A stretch of DNA of 64,000 nt, from NCBI RefSeq assembly GCF_017874215.1, contig NZ_JAGGLB010000005.1:124001-188000 (forward strand). Direction: 5' to 3'. Position 1 is the stretch's first letter, and each line of letters begins with the position of its first letter. This DNA comes from Paenibacillus eucommiae (lineage in GTDB: Bacteria > Bacillota > Bacilli > Paenibacillales > NBRC-103111). Shown here one piece after another: positions 47,434 through 56,325 of this stretch. A program made the translations under genes and the position numbers. A model generated the notes under the pieces. It made no database searches. It was not told the origin of the DNA and saw only the letters and a program-made list of their open reading frames with translations.

Positions 47434-49092
47434 TCACGAAGATTTACCCAGCAAATCAGGCAGCATATCAAGCAATTTCTCCCGGGTCAGGGCATCTGCG
47501 AAGTTCCACTGGGCTTCCTCGATCAGGTAGACATATCCGTTGCGGACAGCAGGGAGGCTCTGCCAAAGAGAGCTTTGAATCATGTCCTCGGCAGCTTGTC
47601 TCGATACAGGATTTTCGGGGAGCAGCATAAAGATCCGGTCGCCTGCGTATTGAGGAAGTAAGCTTGGCCGTATTTCCTTGTAGCCCAGTTTGGCATCCAG
47701 AATAGCTTGAATGTTGTTGGCCGGGCGGAAGCCGGAGGGGTGGTACAGAGCTGAAGAGAGACCGGTGACTCCCATAACAAATAAATGTCTGCCGCGCTCA
47801 TACGTGAAGACGGAGGCCGTTTCTCCAGGTTCCATGGAGGATTTAAGCTGATGCCACATCGTTTGCGCTTTTCTGTTGTGACGGGCGAGCCATTGTTCAG
47901 CCTCTCTTTTTTTGCCGAACCACTCTCCGAGGACGAGCATGCGCTCCTCTAAGGTTGCCCAAGTGTTATAGGTTATGGTCGGCGCAATTTTGGAGATTTG
48001 TTCGTACTGGCGCTCATCAGAATTGGAGAAAATAATTAAATCAGGTTCCAGCGCGGAAGCCCTTTCTGTATTGAAGGGAAATCCGATATCCTGGATGCTT
48101 TTTGCCGAATCTGTATGCATGGCGTATTTATAGCTCGTGAGGCTTCCGCCAACGGGATGAATACCGAGGGTCAGCAAATCTCCCATATTTTCCCCAAAGT
48201 AAATGATGCGGCTTGGCTCTGTGGGGATATGAACCTCATGTCCCGTCCAATCTTTAACAAGCACCTTGCGGCGCATAGATAATGCATATTGTCTGGGAGT
48301 GATGCCTGTCGTCTGACGGAAACGGCGATTGAAGTAATATTCGTCTGTAAATCCGACTCTTTGGGCAATATCGCGCAAGGGTGCGTTCGAATTGGCTAAC
48401 CATTCTTTGGAACGGTTAATGCGAAGCTCTGTCAGGTAGTCAAGAGGCTTCTTGCCGGTTAACTCCTGAAAAATGGATGTATATTGCCAGTGGGGGACGT
48501 TGGATAATTGGGCAAGCAGTTTGACCGTGATGCTGGACATATAGTTATTTTGCAAATAGTGAATGGTTTCCTCTACCGATTGTGTCAAGCTAAGTGATGG
48601 ATCGGAATGCAAATTATGCTCAAGCAGAAAGCCCATTAATTCCTGAAAATGAAGATGCTGTTTAAACCACTCCAGGTCACTATGACCCAGTCTTCCGGCA
48701 TGCAGCTGTTCGGTAAGACGGATCAGACGGGAAATAGGATAAACACGTAGTTCGCGCTTAGGAAAAATATCCTTTGTATATAAAGCCTGCTGCTGCTCTC
48801 CGGCATGAATGACGGTAAAGCTGAGCTGGTAGAAGCAAATGGCGTTGTCAGTTCCATTCTCAATTTGAAGGGAAACTCCCGGAGGAAACAAATAGCAATG
48901 ATCTGGAAAAAAACGGAAGCATTGATCATCTATATGAAGTCCGCCAGTTCCGTTCGTGAAGATCAACAAAGTATAGGAAGAACAGGTCGCCTCTTCGAAT
49001 GTCCATCCCGGGGGACGGGCATGCAGTTCAACGTCCGATAAATGAAAAAGCAAAGAGCGAAGCGGGACTGAAGAAGGTGTGTCTTGAAGCAT
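47434..49092 (-). CDS. AraC-family regulator with siderophore-binding-like domain (second)
   Basis: This 552-residue protein has a cupin-like N-terminus, an AraC domain (about 190-290: VKLLAQLSNVPHWQYTSIF and LRDIAQRVGFTDEYYFNRRF) and a C-terminal binding-protein-like domain. The last domain is strikingly close to the lipoprotein encoded next door (for example MGDLLTLGIHPVGG against MGDLLALGVMPIGG; ALEPDLIIFSNSDERQYEQI against ALEPDLIIFGNSDEKQYEQI). The frame is open to an ATG at 49140, but that ATG lies at the edge of a Fur box and has no ribosome site. ATG 49092 follows AAAGGG at 11 nt and is preferred. It likely senses the siderophore imported by the neighbouring lipoprotein. Confidence 0.92.
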   Translation of the reverse strand: MLQDTPSSVPLRSLLFHLSDVELHARPPGWTFEEATCSSYTLLIFTNGTGGLHIDDQCFRFFPDHCYLFPPGVSLQIENGTDNAICFYQLSFTVIHAGEQQQALYTKDIFPKRELRVYPISRLIRLTEQLHAGRLGHSDLEWFKQHLHFQELMGFLLEHNLHSDPSLSLTQSVEETIHYLQNNYMSSITVKLLAQLSNVPHWQYTSIFQELTGKKPLDYLTELRINRSKEWLANSNAPLRDIAQRVGFTDEYYFNRRFRQTTGITPRQYALSMRRKVLVKDWTGHEVHIPTEPSRIIYFGENMGDLLTLGIHPVGGSLTSYKYAMHTDSAKSIQDIGFPFNTERASALEPDLIIFSNSDERQYEQISKIAPTITYNTWATLEERMLVLGEWFGKKREAEQWLARHNRKAQTMWHQLKSSMEPGETASVFTYERGRHLFVMGVTGLSSALYHPSGFRPANNIQAILDAKLGYKEIRPSLLPQYAGDRIFMLLPENPVSRQAAEDMIQSSLWQSLPAVRNGYVYLIEEAQWNFADALTREKLLDMLPDLLGKSS

Positions 49093-49124
49093 GCAGGCCA
49101 GCACCCTTTCATACATGAGAGTTT

Positions 49125-49139
49125 TGAGAATGATTATCA
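49125..49139 (-). promoter_or_regulatory. Fur box before second AraC regulator
   Basis: TGATAATCATTCTCA (minus strand) matches the 7-1-7 Fur core TGATAATNATTATCA at all but one defined position. It lies 32 bp upstream of the preferred start at 49092 and would make the regulator iron-repressed. Confidence 0.75.
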
Positions 49140-49261
49140 CTGTCTTCTTATTATAATGAAAACAAAAAAGCTTTTCAACAATTAGTTGAAAAGCTTTATT
49201 TTCATAAGCATTAGTTGAAAAGCAATTTGTTGAGCAGCTTCTCGCGGCACCTGTTCATTGC

Positions 49262-50269
49262 TTATTTGTTGAGCACTTTCGGCAGCTCTTCCAACAGCCA
49301 TTCTCTTGAGGTTGCATCACTGCCAGCTTTTAAAATCTCAAAGGTATACACTTTTCCTTCCTTGACTGCAGGGAGGTTAAGCCAAAGCTGACTTTTGACA
49401 AGCTCTGATTGCGATTGCTTAGCTTCTGGAGGTACTGGTTCCAGCAGGAAAATCCGGTCTCCGGCATATTCGGAAAGCACCTCTGTTGATATTTCCACAA
49501 ATCCTTTTTTGTCCTTAATCATTTCCTCAATTTTTGGAGTTGGCTTGAAGCCATCAGCGGTATACAAAAATTGTGGCAGACCGGCTCCCGCCATTACAAA
49601 TAAGCGATTGCCAGGATACATAGTGAATACAGAAGCAGTTTCACCTGGTTTCATTCCAGCTTCTTTAAGCTTCTTCCACATTTCTTGTGTTTTGAGTGTA
49701 TGTGCTGCGATCCAGTCTTCGGCCTCTTTCTTTTTGTCAAAAAGGTCGCCAAGAATCCGCATCCGATCTTCTAATGGATCGAAGGTATTAAATGTAACTG
49801 TCGGTGCAACCTTGGAAATTTGCTCGTATTGCTTCTCATCCGAATTTCCAAAAATAATCAAATCCGGTTCAAGAGCCAAAGATTTCTCTGCACTAATTGG
49901 AAACCCAACGTCCTGCACTTCTTTCACTTTATCCTCATAGATGGTTCCTTGAATAGACTCCATGAATCCGCCGATAGGCATTACACCAAGCGCCAGCAGA
50001 TCTCCCATTGTCTCCCCATGGTAGATGACACGCTGTGGATGAGTCGGCACTTCAACCTCATGCTTCGTCCAATCTGTAAACTTGCGGGTTGTGTTCTCTG
50101 TTGTCCCAGTGGCTGCTTCTGTTTGCTGTGGTGCAGGTGTCTCACTAGGTTTAACGGAACTGGTTGTTTCCTTGGGGCTGTCAGAGCCCTTCGAATTACA
50201 CGCTATTACAAAAGCCCCCATCAATACGATCATGCATAAAACGGTCGTCATTTTTCTTGCTTGCTTCAT
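49262..50269 (-). CDS. Iron-siderophore ABC transporter substrate-binding lipoprotein (second)
   Basis: From ATG 50269 (GGAGGAAGG, 7 nt) the protein has 335 residues. The frame reaches 50317, but that start lies in the Fur box. The signal peptide ends with lipobox FVIAC; a Thr/Pro/Glu-rich linker follows. The class III binding fold shows WTKHEVEVPTHPQRVIYHGE, LALEPDLIIFGNSDEKQYEQ and YAGDRIFLLEPVP. It binds ferric siderophore for an uptake permease that is not encoded in this window. It is transcribed toward the AraC fusion gene, 170 bp away, which has its own Fur box. Confidence 0.92.
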   Translation of the reverse strand: MKQARKMTTVLCMIVLMGAFVIACNSKGSDSPKETTSSVKPSETPAPQQTEAATGTTENTTRKFTDWTKHEVEVPTHPQRVIYHGETMGDLLALGVMPIGGFMESIQGTIYEDKVKEVQDVGFPISAEKSLALEPDLIIFGNSDEKQYEQISKVAPTVTFNTFDPLEDRMRILGDLFDKKKEAEDWIAAHTLKTQEMWKKLKEAGMKPGETASVFTMYPGNRLFVMAGAGLPQFLYTADGFKPTPKIEEMIKDKKGFVEISTEVLSEYAGDRIFLLEPVPPEAKQSQSELVKSQLWLNLPAVKEGKVYTFEILKAGSDATSREWLLEELPKVLNK

Positions 50270-50302
50270 CTTGTTCCTTCCTCCAATAAAATCTCTTTTG
50301 TA

Positions 50303-50321
50303 GATAATGATTCTCATTATC
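50303..50321 (-). promoter_or_regulatory. Fur box before second siderophore-binding lipoprotein gene
   Basis: GATAATGATTCTCATTATC matches 17 of 19 positions of the Fur consensus, differing only at two central bases. It lies 33 bp upstream of the start codon at 50269. Confidence 0.88.
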
Positions 50322-50512
50322 GATATTTGTAATGATAAAGCTTTTCATTTTCTTACTCAATGGACAAATAAAAAACTGCGCTTTTTTTTGTACAAAGAAG
50401 TAAAAGCATTTAATCCTGTTATCTTTAGCTCTATTGTTTATAATATACTAGACAGGCATAAACTGGAAGTCGATGAGGGCCTGGGAAAGTATATAAAAAA
50501 GGGGACAGTGTT

Positions 50513-51343
50513 TTGGGGCAATCCATCATTTTTACAGTAGATCTGGAAGACTGGTTTACTGACGGCAGACAAAATAGAATAAGCAGCTGGAACAATTATG
50601 AATTGAGGATAGAGGCAAATGTGCGTACCATTTTGACTTTGCTAGCCAAGTATAATGCTAAGGGTACCTTCTTCGTTTTAGGTTGGATTGCACTCAAGAA
50701 ACCAGATCTGATCAGGGAAATCCATGCATTGGGGCATGAAATTGCTTCACATGGATTTGCTCATGAGCTAGTATATACATTGACCTTTGACCAGTTTAGA
50801 AATGATGTGAGGAAGTCTAAGGATATTTTGGAGGATATTGTGGGGACACGAGTGATTGGTTACCGGGCTCCTTGCTTTTCCATGATAAAATGGGGATTAG
50901 AGATCTTGAAGCAGGAAGGCTTTAAGTATGATTCGAGTATCATTCCTAACACCTTTCACGACCTGTACGCCAAGCTCTACTCAAGGCTGGATAAAGCATG
51001 TTTTGAAATCCAGGAGAACTTCTGGGAAGTATCGCTTCCAGTCCTGCAAATGGGGCCCGTTAACATCCCTTGGGGAGGTGGAGGGTATCTTCGTTTTTAT
51101 CCGTACTCCTTATTCAAACAGGGAATCAACAAAATAGTAGAGTCTAAGGGGCTATATAATTTCTACATTCACCCTTACGACTTGGATAATAGTCAACCGA
51201 GACTTGCTGACCTTTCCTTACTAAATAAGCTGCGGCGGTATTATGGTTTGAAATTTACTGAAGGAAAGCTTGATAAACTGCTAAATGACTTCGAATGTAA
51301 ATCAATTACAGCGTACTACCCGTTTTTAAGTACATTAAAATAA
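50513..51343 (+). CDS. Polysaccharide deacetylase family protein
   Basis: This 276-residue NodB-type carbohydrate esterase removes N-acetyl groups from polysaccharide. The start is TTG 50513, about 9 nt after AAGGGGA. Motifs are IIFTVDLEDWF (catalytic Asp region), HEIASHGFAHE (metal-binding His pair), GYRAPCFSM and a C-terminal FYIHPYDLD. This arrangement resembles the DUF3473-type deacetylases found in exopolysaccharide clusters. No signal peptide is evident. The methyltransferase gene follows by 20 bp, so the two are probably co-transcribed. The glycan they modify is unknown. Confidence 0.88.
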   Translation: MGQSIIFTVDLEDWFTDGRQNRISSWNNYELRIEANVRTILTLLAKYNAKGTFFVLGWIALKKPDLIREIHALGHEIASHGFAHELVYTLTFDQFRNDVRKSKDILEDIVGTRVIGYRAPCFSMIKWGLEILKQEGFKYDSSIIPNTFHDLYAKLYSRLDKACFEIQENFWEVSLPVLQMGPVNIPWGGGGYLRFYPYSLFKQGINKIVESKGLYNFYIHPYDLDNSQPRLADLSLLNKLRRYYGLKFTEGKLDKLLNDFECKSITAYYPFLSTLK

Positions 51344-51363
51344 TAGCAATGGGTGAAAAATAG

Positions 51364-52197
51364 ATGGATATTTATTTAAAAATACTTTTCGATGAAGAGC
51401 TGTTAGCCTGCGTAACCTTCTTTTTTTGCCGGGATGCCGGCTTAAATAAAAGATATACCATGAACCAGCCTCAGACCGGTACAATGAATTACCTTGTTTC
51501 TGAAGGAGTCTTGCATATTCACACAAATCAGGTTATAGATCAGGAGTTCGGATATATATGTTTTGAATATTATAGACAAGGCAAATGCCTGGATATTTTC
51601 GATACCCTCTTATTAGAAGAAGCCCAGGGTCGGGAAAAGGTGCTGGATCTTTGCTGCGGGGCAGGTGCAACCGTGCATGCCTTGGCTACAAGCAACCCTG
51701 ACATCATATATGCTATCGATAATAATCCTTCCTCATTGTCTTTTCTGCGAAATACGCTCGCTTCCATTCATGATGGGTTTAGCGGGGAGGTTGTAGTTAA
51801 GGCTGGAGATGCTCATGAAATTGATTTAGAAGATCATTTGCTGGATTTTGTCGTATGCAGAGCCGCGCTGCAATATCTGGATGTACCTGCTGTCTTAAAG
51901 GAAATGTTTCGAGTACTAAACGCAAACGGTAAACTATTTCTGTTAGTTCATGGATCCGGGTACATATTTGATTATATAGGTTCGAGGAAAAGGTTTTATC
52001 ATAAAAAAACAATGTCCTTTTTGGCAAAGGGTATGAAGCGCGGCGGCTCTTTGTCAAAAGTGAAGTTCCTGAAGATAAGTGCTTTAGAGCGAAAATTAAG
52101 GAAGGCAGGGTTTAAAAATGTTCGGTGCATCAGAAGCGCTGGGTGGGATATATTTGGGAGGTTTCCTGTGTATTTTGGGGTTGTTGCAGAGAAATAA
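51364..52197 (+). CDS. Class I SAM-dependent methyltransferase
   Basis: This 277-residue protein has the methyltransferase motif I VLDLCCGAGATVHAL near residue 96, an acidic motif II (IIYAIDNNPSS) and the post-motif LLDFVVCRAALQYLDVPAVL. The enzyme transfers a methyl group from S-adenosylmethionine; the acceptor cannot be read from sequence. The start ATG 51364 follows GGGTGA at about 8 nt. Pairing with a polysaccharide deacetylase suggests a sugar or lipid-linked acceptor. The N-terminal 80 residues have no clear homology visible to me. Confidence 0.85.
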   Translation: MDIYLKILFDEELLACVTFFFCRDAGLNKRYTMNQPQTGTMNYLVSEGVLHIHTNQVIDQEFGYICFEYYRQGKCLDIFDTLLLEEAQGREKVLDLCCGAGATVHALATSNPDIIYAIDNNPSSLSFLRNTLASIHDGFSGEVVVKAGDAHEIDLEDHLLDFVVCRAALQYLDVPAVLKEMFRVLNANGKLFLLVHGSGYIFDYIGSRKRFYHKKTMSFLAKGMKRGGSLSKVKFLKISALERKLRKAGFKNVRCIRSAGWDIFGRFPVYFGVVAEK

Positions 52198-52388
52198 TCA
52201 GCTGGTTAATAATTTACATATTATGTATTATTTGTAAAACAAAGCACATGAACAACATTTGTAAATCAAAATATCTGATCTTATATCTTTTCTGTTTATT
52301 CATGATAAACTATACGAAGAGAGCTGTCAAAATGGCACTTCCTTCCTGATCGAAGACGGGAAAGTGTTATCAAGTTGGGGGATCAGAT

Positions 52389-54623
52389 ATGAAAGCAATG
52401 AATAGACAGGGTTACTATCGATGGTTGTTATCCTATTTACCTGTATTTTTTGTCATTATTTCCGTGTTGATTTTGATTTTTTTCCTCTCTGTCAGCGGCT
52501 ATTCGCGGAATCAGGCGTTGCGTGCCAATGAGGTGTTTGCTGGCCATGTCATGAAGACCATGGACTCTACGTTGAAGTTTACGGAAAAAATGATTATTAA
52601 GGAAATTGTCAGCAATGATAAGCTCCAGCACTTTTTTGATAAAAGTAAAGATTTATCCGCTTATGACACCTACGAAATTGCCCGGCGGATCAAAGATCTG
52701 GTGACAGCGTTTCAGCCAATCGATTCCATTTATCTGTACCGGGTATCCGACCAAATGGTGCTTACGCCCAATACGATGGTTTCGTTGCAGCAGTTCGGGG
52801 ATCAGGACTTTGTGAATGCTGTACTTAAACAGCCTGTACCGCAGTATGCATGGACAGGTAAAAGAGACTTTAGGGAGTTTCCCGGGAATGATTATAATAA
52901 AAGCGTAGTTTCCCTTGTGCAGAAGGTGCCTCTTAACTCCGGAAATCAGGGTGTGGTTGTTGTAAATGTACGGACTGATGCCATTAGCGATATGTTTCGG
53001 GAGCTGGTGGAGTCGGACATTGGCACGATTCACCTGCAGGATGCCCATGGACGGCCTTTTTTTGAGAACCAACTTGCAGCCGACCAGCAAATGTCCGAGA
53101 TTATATCTCCTTATACGGGCTGGATCGTGCAGACAAGCATGAAAAATAAGCAATTATTTAATTTTTTCTCCGCGCTTTCCAGAGTGTGGGTGGCTGCCGG
53201 GTTGGCAACCGTTGCAGCTGGTATAGGATGGCTGATCTTTCTGGTTCGCCGTAATTATAGACCCATTGAGGAGATTAAATTACGTATCGAGCAGTATGCT
53301 TCGCAAAAAAGTGCAGAGCTTGGATATAATCATGCAAACCTGGACGAATATGCTTTTATTAATGAAGCCATTGAGAATCTTGTAGAAAGCTCGAACAGCT
53401 ATGAGAAGCAATATAGAGAAAATCTCGTTTTCAGAAAGAGATGGCTCTTTAACGAGTTAATGGAGGGGGAGCGGTATTTCACAGCGGAACAGTGGCAGGT
53501 GGAAGCGGACAATATGGGATTGATGCCGCATTTCAAAACGCTGACAGTGGCTGTTCTGGAGATGGATTATTATGCCGATTTCTGCCAAGCATACACGCAG
53601 GGGGATCAGCATCTGTTGAAATTCGCCATTACAAGTGTAGTAAAGGAGATGGCACAGAATCAATTGATACAAGCCTGGAGCGAGTGGATTGGTCATGACC
53701 GTGTCGGTATTTTATTCTTTCAGCAGGATGATGACGATAAGTTCCGCTTGTCTGTAAGCCATTATTGTGAGCATGTCCGCTCCTGGATTGCTGATCATCT
53801 TAAACTAACAGTGGCCTTTGGGATCGGCGGAGAGGTTATGCAGTTGAGTGACATCCCCCAAACCTTAGGGGAGGCTTTGGAGGCACTGGACTACAAGTCA
53901 GCCTTCGGCGGCAACAAGGTTATTGGCCATTGGGAAATTGAAGCGCTGCCGCAAAGCCAAATGACGCAATATGTACCGGGAATCCGCGCTCTGGCCCAGA
54001 GCTACCGGTTAGGAGAGGAGCAGTGGCAGGAGCATTATCACGGGTTGTTTACCAGCATTCAATCGGCAGTTATCCGCAGAGACGACCGGATCAGTCTGCT
54101 CCAAACGCTCGTTTCGACCATGCAGAAAGAAATGAGCTATTTACCTGTGGAAATGTCCAAGGTGTGGGAAGCAGACGTAATGGAGCCTCTCAACCGTTGG
54201 CTGCTGGATGTCGATCACCTTCACGATATTAACACTCGGCTGTATGCGGTCTTGGATGAGGCGGCAGGGAAAATCAGCCTGCTGCGTGATAACCGTGACA
54301 ATTACAAGCTCGTTCGCCAGGTGAAAGCGTATATGGAAGAGCATTTCGCTAATCCTGATTTGTCGCTTACCCATTTAAGCGAGGAGTTTGGTTTGAACAC
54401 CAAAACATTAAGCCGCATTTTTAAAGAGGAGTTTGGAGAAAAATTTGTGGATTACCTGACCAAAATCAGATTGGATCATGCCAAGCATCTGCTTCAGGAA
54501 AATCCTTCTGAACCAGTCCAGGATATCGCCCAGAAGGTCGGTTACCTTCATTCGATTACCTTTATCCGTGTTTTTAAGAAGTTAGTCGGGATGACGCCGA
54601 GTGATTTCCGCAAGGAACCTTAA
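52389..54623 (+). CDS. Membrane AraC-family regulator with Cache sensor domain
   Basis: This 744-residue single-protein regulator has two membrane segments (about 15-37 and 268-290) flanking an extracytoplasmic Cache-type sensor. A linker region and a C-terminal AraC domain follow (LTHLSEEFGLNTKTLSRIF and VQDIAQKVGYLHSITFIRVF). It senses a ligand outside the cell and binds DNA inside. ATG 52389 follows GGGGGATC at 6 nt. The next operon encodes a carbohydrate importer with a 21-bp direct repeat before its -10, the natural target. A strong terminator follows. Confidence 0.92.
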   Translation: MKAMNRQGYYRWLLSYLPVFFVIISVLILIFFLSVSGYSRNQALRANEVFAGHVMKTMDSTLKFTEKMIIKEIVSNDKLQHFFDKSKDLSAYDTYEIARRIKDLVTAFQPIDSIYLYRVSDQMVLTPNTMVSLQQFGDQDFVNAVLKQPVPQYAWTGKRDFREFPGNDYNKSVVSLVQKVPLNSGNQGVVVVNVRTDAISDMFRELVESDIGTIHLQDAHGRPFFENQLAADQQMSEIISPYTGWIVQTSMKNKQLFNFFSALSRVWVAAGLATVAAGIGWLIFLVRRNYRPIEEIKLRIEQYASQKSAELGYNHANLDEYAFINEAIENLVESSNSYEKQYRENLVFRKRWLFNELMEGERYFTAEQWQVEADNMGLMPHFKTLTVAVLEMDYYADFCQAYTQGDQHLLKFAITSVVKEMAQNQLIQAWSEWIGHDRVGILFFQQDDDDKFRLSVSHYCEHVRSWIADHLKLTVAFGIGGEVMQLSDIPQTLGEALEALDYKSAFGGNKVIGHWEIEALPQSQMTQYVPGIRALAQSYRLGEEQWQEHYHGLFTSIQSAVIRRDDRISLLQTLVSTMQKEMSYLPVEMSKVWEADVMEPLNRWLLDVDHLHDINTRLYAVLDEAAGKISLLRDNRDNYKLVRQVKAYMEEHFANPDLSLTHLSEEFGLNTKTLSRIFKEEFGEKFVDYLTKIRLDHAKHLLQENPSEPVQDIAQKVGYLHSITFIRVFKKLVGMTPSDFRKEP

Positions 54624-54635
54624 CATGAATTCTTT

Positions 54636-54659
54636 GACACCGCATATGCGGTGTTTTTT
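54636..54659 (+). terminator. Terminator of AraC/Cache regulator gene
   Basis: ACACCGCA and TGCGGTGT arms around TA, followed by six T, begin 13 bp after the stop codon. Confidence 0.9.
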
Positions 54660-54716
54660 GTGTGGTTTTATTTGAAAGTAAAAGTTTGGGGTGATGCTTG
54701 CAGTGAAAAATTCTCG

Positions 54717-55271
54717 TTTACACAGTGCAGCTTTATAGTAAAAAGGTGGGAGGAAGAACGAGAGTTGTGGCCTAGTAGCGTCCTAGTAGCTGTCCGGCCT
54801 CCGCCGAAAAGATCGTGTGCTCCACTTAACGATGTTTTTCATCGTTAAAGTAAGTGTTCCAGGTCAATCCGGGTAGTTAATGATGATTTTCATCGTTAAG
54901 AGAGGACGAATGGCCTCTTCAAGGGGTTAAAAGGAATTTTAACGATGATTTTCATCGTTAAATCATCAGCTCCTCTCAGTTGAGCGGGCCTTCATCCCCA
55001 GTGCCTGCGTCCCACTAGGAAGTCTCCTCTAACAAAGAGAAAAGCACTTGCTGGCTGTCCGTTTGAGCTTGGTGTTCGTGCGATTGTAGCTAGAGAGAGG
55101 GAAGGGGTGCGGGCGGAAAAGCGGAAGCGCCCGCCTTTAAAGATTTGTTCCACCCCCCTCATCCATTCAAGGGAACAAATCTTTAACAGCGGCTGGAGCC
55201 CACATCCCTTCCCTCCGCAACGCTCCCACGTCACGAACATGCTCATCAAAAGACGCCGCAAGGCGTTTTTT
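54717..55271. repeat. Dispersed structured non-coding element, copy 3
   Basis: It starts with TTTACACAGTGCAGCTTTAT, as copy 1. Three hairpins with TTAACGATG-type arms follow (54826-54848, 54877-54899, 54939-54961), then CACTAGGAAGTCTCC, TGCTGGCTGTCCGTTTGAG (55049) and GTGCGATTGTAGCT (55079) shared with copy 1. The right stem (GAGGGAAGGGGTG with CATCCCTTCCCTC) holds two inner hairpins: GCGGGC with GCCCGC, and AAAGATTTGTTCC with GGAACAAATCTTT. CTTTAACAGCGGCTGGAGCC (55182) matches copy 1. Relative to copy 1 the left module is decayed and one hairpin is absent. Confidence 0.85.
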
Positions 55272-55272
55272 T
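55248..55272 (+). terminator. Terminator-like hairpin at the right end of repeat copy 3
   Basis: AAAAGACGCC and GGCGTTTTTT around a GCAA loop (with one G-T pair), with seven T ending at 55272. GACGCC is also present at the end of copy 1 (about 25486), but there the T-rich right arm is missing. Confidence 0.65.
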
Positions 55273-55294
55273 GTGCTTTCATGCGCTTGTCAGG

Positions 55295-55336
55295 GTGACA
55301 GGAATCCTATTTTCAGTGACAAGAATCTTGTATATT
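55295..55336 (+). promoter_or_regulatory. AraC-type direct-repeat operator and -10 of importer operon
   Basis: GTGACAGGAATCCTA (55295-55309) and GTGACAAGAATCTTG (55316-55330) agree at 12 of 15 positions and are exactly 21 bp apart, two helical turns, as expected for the two half-sites of an AraC-type protein. TATATT (55331-55336) follows at once and would be the -10; the -35 place lies in the operator and has no TTGACA match. The regulator at 52389 is the probable ligand. Confidence 0.65.
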
Positions 55337-55384
55337 GCAGCCAAGTGCTCAGCGACCGTATAGTTTGACTTGAGGTGAAGGATA

Positions 55385-56281
55385 TTGAACCAACGAAGAC
55401 TTAGACAAAATGTTCCGTTGTTTATCATGTTTGTGCCTGTGCTGCTGTTTTACTTGATATTTAAGTATGTGCCGATGCTCGGGGCTGTGATCGCTTTTAA
55501 AGATTACAACTTTGTAGATGGCATCTTGAAGAGCCCGTGGGCGGGGATGAAGTATTTCGAATTGTTATTTAGCAATGCTCAAACCTTGAATATTATCCGT
55601 AATACACTGGTTCTGGGTCTGCTTACAGTGCTTGTCGGCTTTCCATTTCCGATTATCATTGCGATTCTTTTGAATGAAGTGCGTAAAATGTGGTTCAAGA
55701 AAACGGTGCAAACGCTCATTTATTTACCTCATTTCTTCTCCTGGGTCATTGTGGGCGGGATTGTGGTTACCTTGTTTGCCCAAGAATCCGGGGTCATCAA
55801 TCATTGGCTGCAGCAGCTTACAGGAGATGTGTATCCGTTTCTTTACAAGCCCTTTTCATGGATAACCATTTTCCTTGGCTCAGGTGTGTGGAAGGAAGCC
55901 GGATTCGGCGCTATCATTTATCTCGCAGCCTTGGCGAATATCGATCCAAGCTTATATGAAGCTGCCAGTATAGATGGAGCCAACAAATGGAGGCAGATTC
56001 GCCACATCACATTGCCAGGACTAAGTGCCACGATTGTGCTGATGCTGATTCTCTCGACTGGAAGTGTGCTGGAGGTCGGGTTCGAGCAGGTATATGTATT
56101 AAAGAATGCCACGGTAAATGAAATCGCCGATGTGATCAGCACATTTATTTACCGCGTAGGCTTGCAAGGAGCACAATTCAGTTTGACTACGGCGTTAGGG
56201 CTGTTCGAATCCATTGTTGCCTTGATTCTAATCTTGGTCGCTAATGGAATCGCCAGAAGATATGGACAAGGGCTCTGGTAA
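55385..56281 (+). CDS. Carbohydrate ABC transporter permease, LplB type (second locus)
   Basis: This 298-residue permease starts at TTG 55385 after GAGGTGAAGG. Six membrane segments are predicted. The EAA loop reads YEAASIDGANKWRQIRHITL near residue 196. The opening LFIMFVPVLLFYLIFKYVPM is typical of LplB. It is about 50% or more alike by eye to the permease at 35764, so the two loci are paralogous. Its stop overlaps the ATG at 56281 of a longer frame of the next gene. Confidence 0.92.
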   Translation: MNQRRLRQNVPLFIMFVPVLLFYLIFKYVPMLGAVIAFKDYNFVDGILKSPWAGMKYFELLFSNAQTLNIIRNTLVLGLLTVLVGFPFPIIIAILLNEVRKMWFKKTVQTLIYLPHFFSWVIVGGIVVTLFAQESGVINHWLQQLTGDVYPFLYKPFSWITIFLGSGVWKEAGFGAIIYLAALANIDPSLYEAASIDGANKWRQIRHITLPGLSATIVLMLILSTGSVLEVGFEQVYVLKNATVNEIADVISTFIYRVGLQGAQFSLTTALGLFESIVALILILVANGIARRYGQGLW

Positions 56282-56325
56282 TGGCAGCTTTGTTTTGTAA
56301 TTCTATCATGACGGAAGGTGAACAA

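Noticed and set aside
50307..50540. 77-residue plus-strand frame beginning in the Fur box
   Set aside because: No ribosome site, overlaps operator and the deacetylase start.
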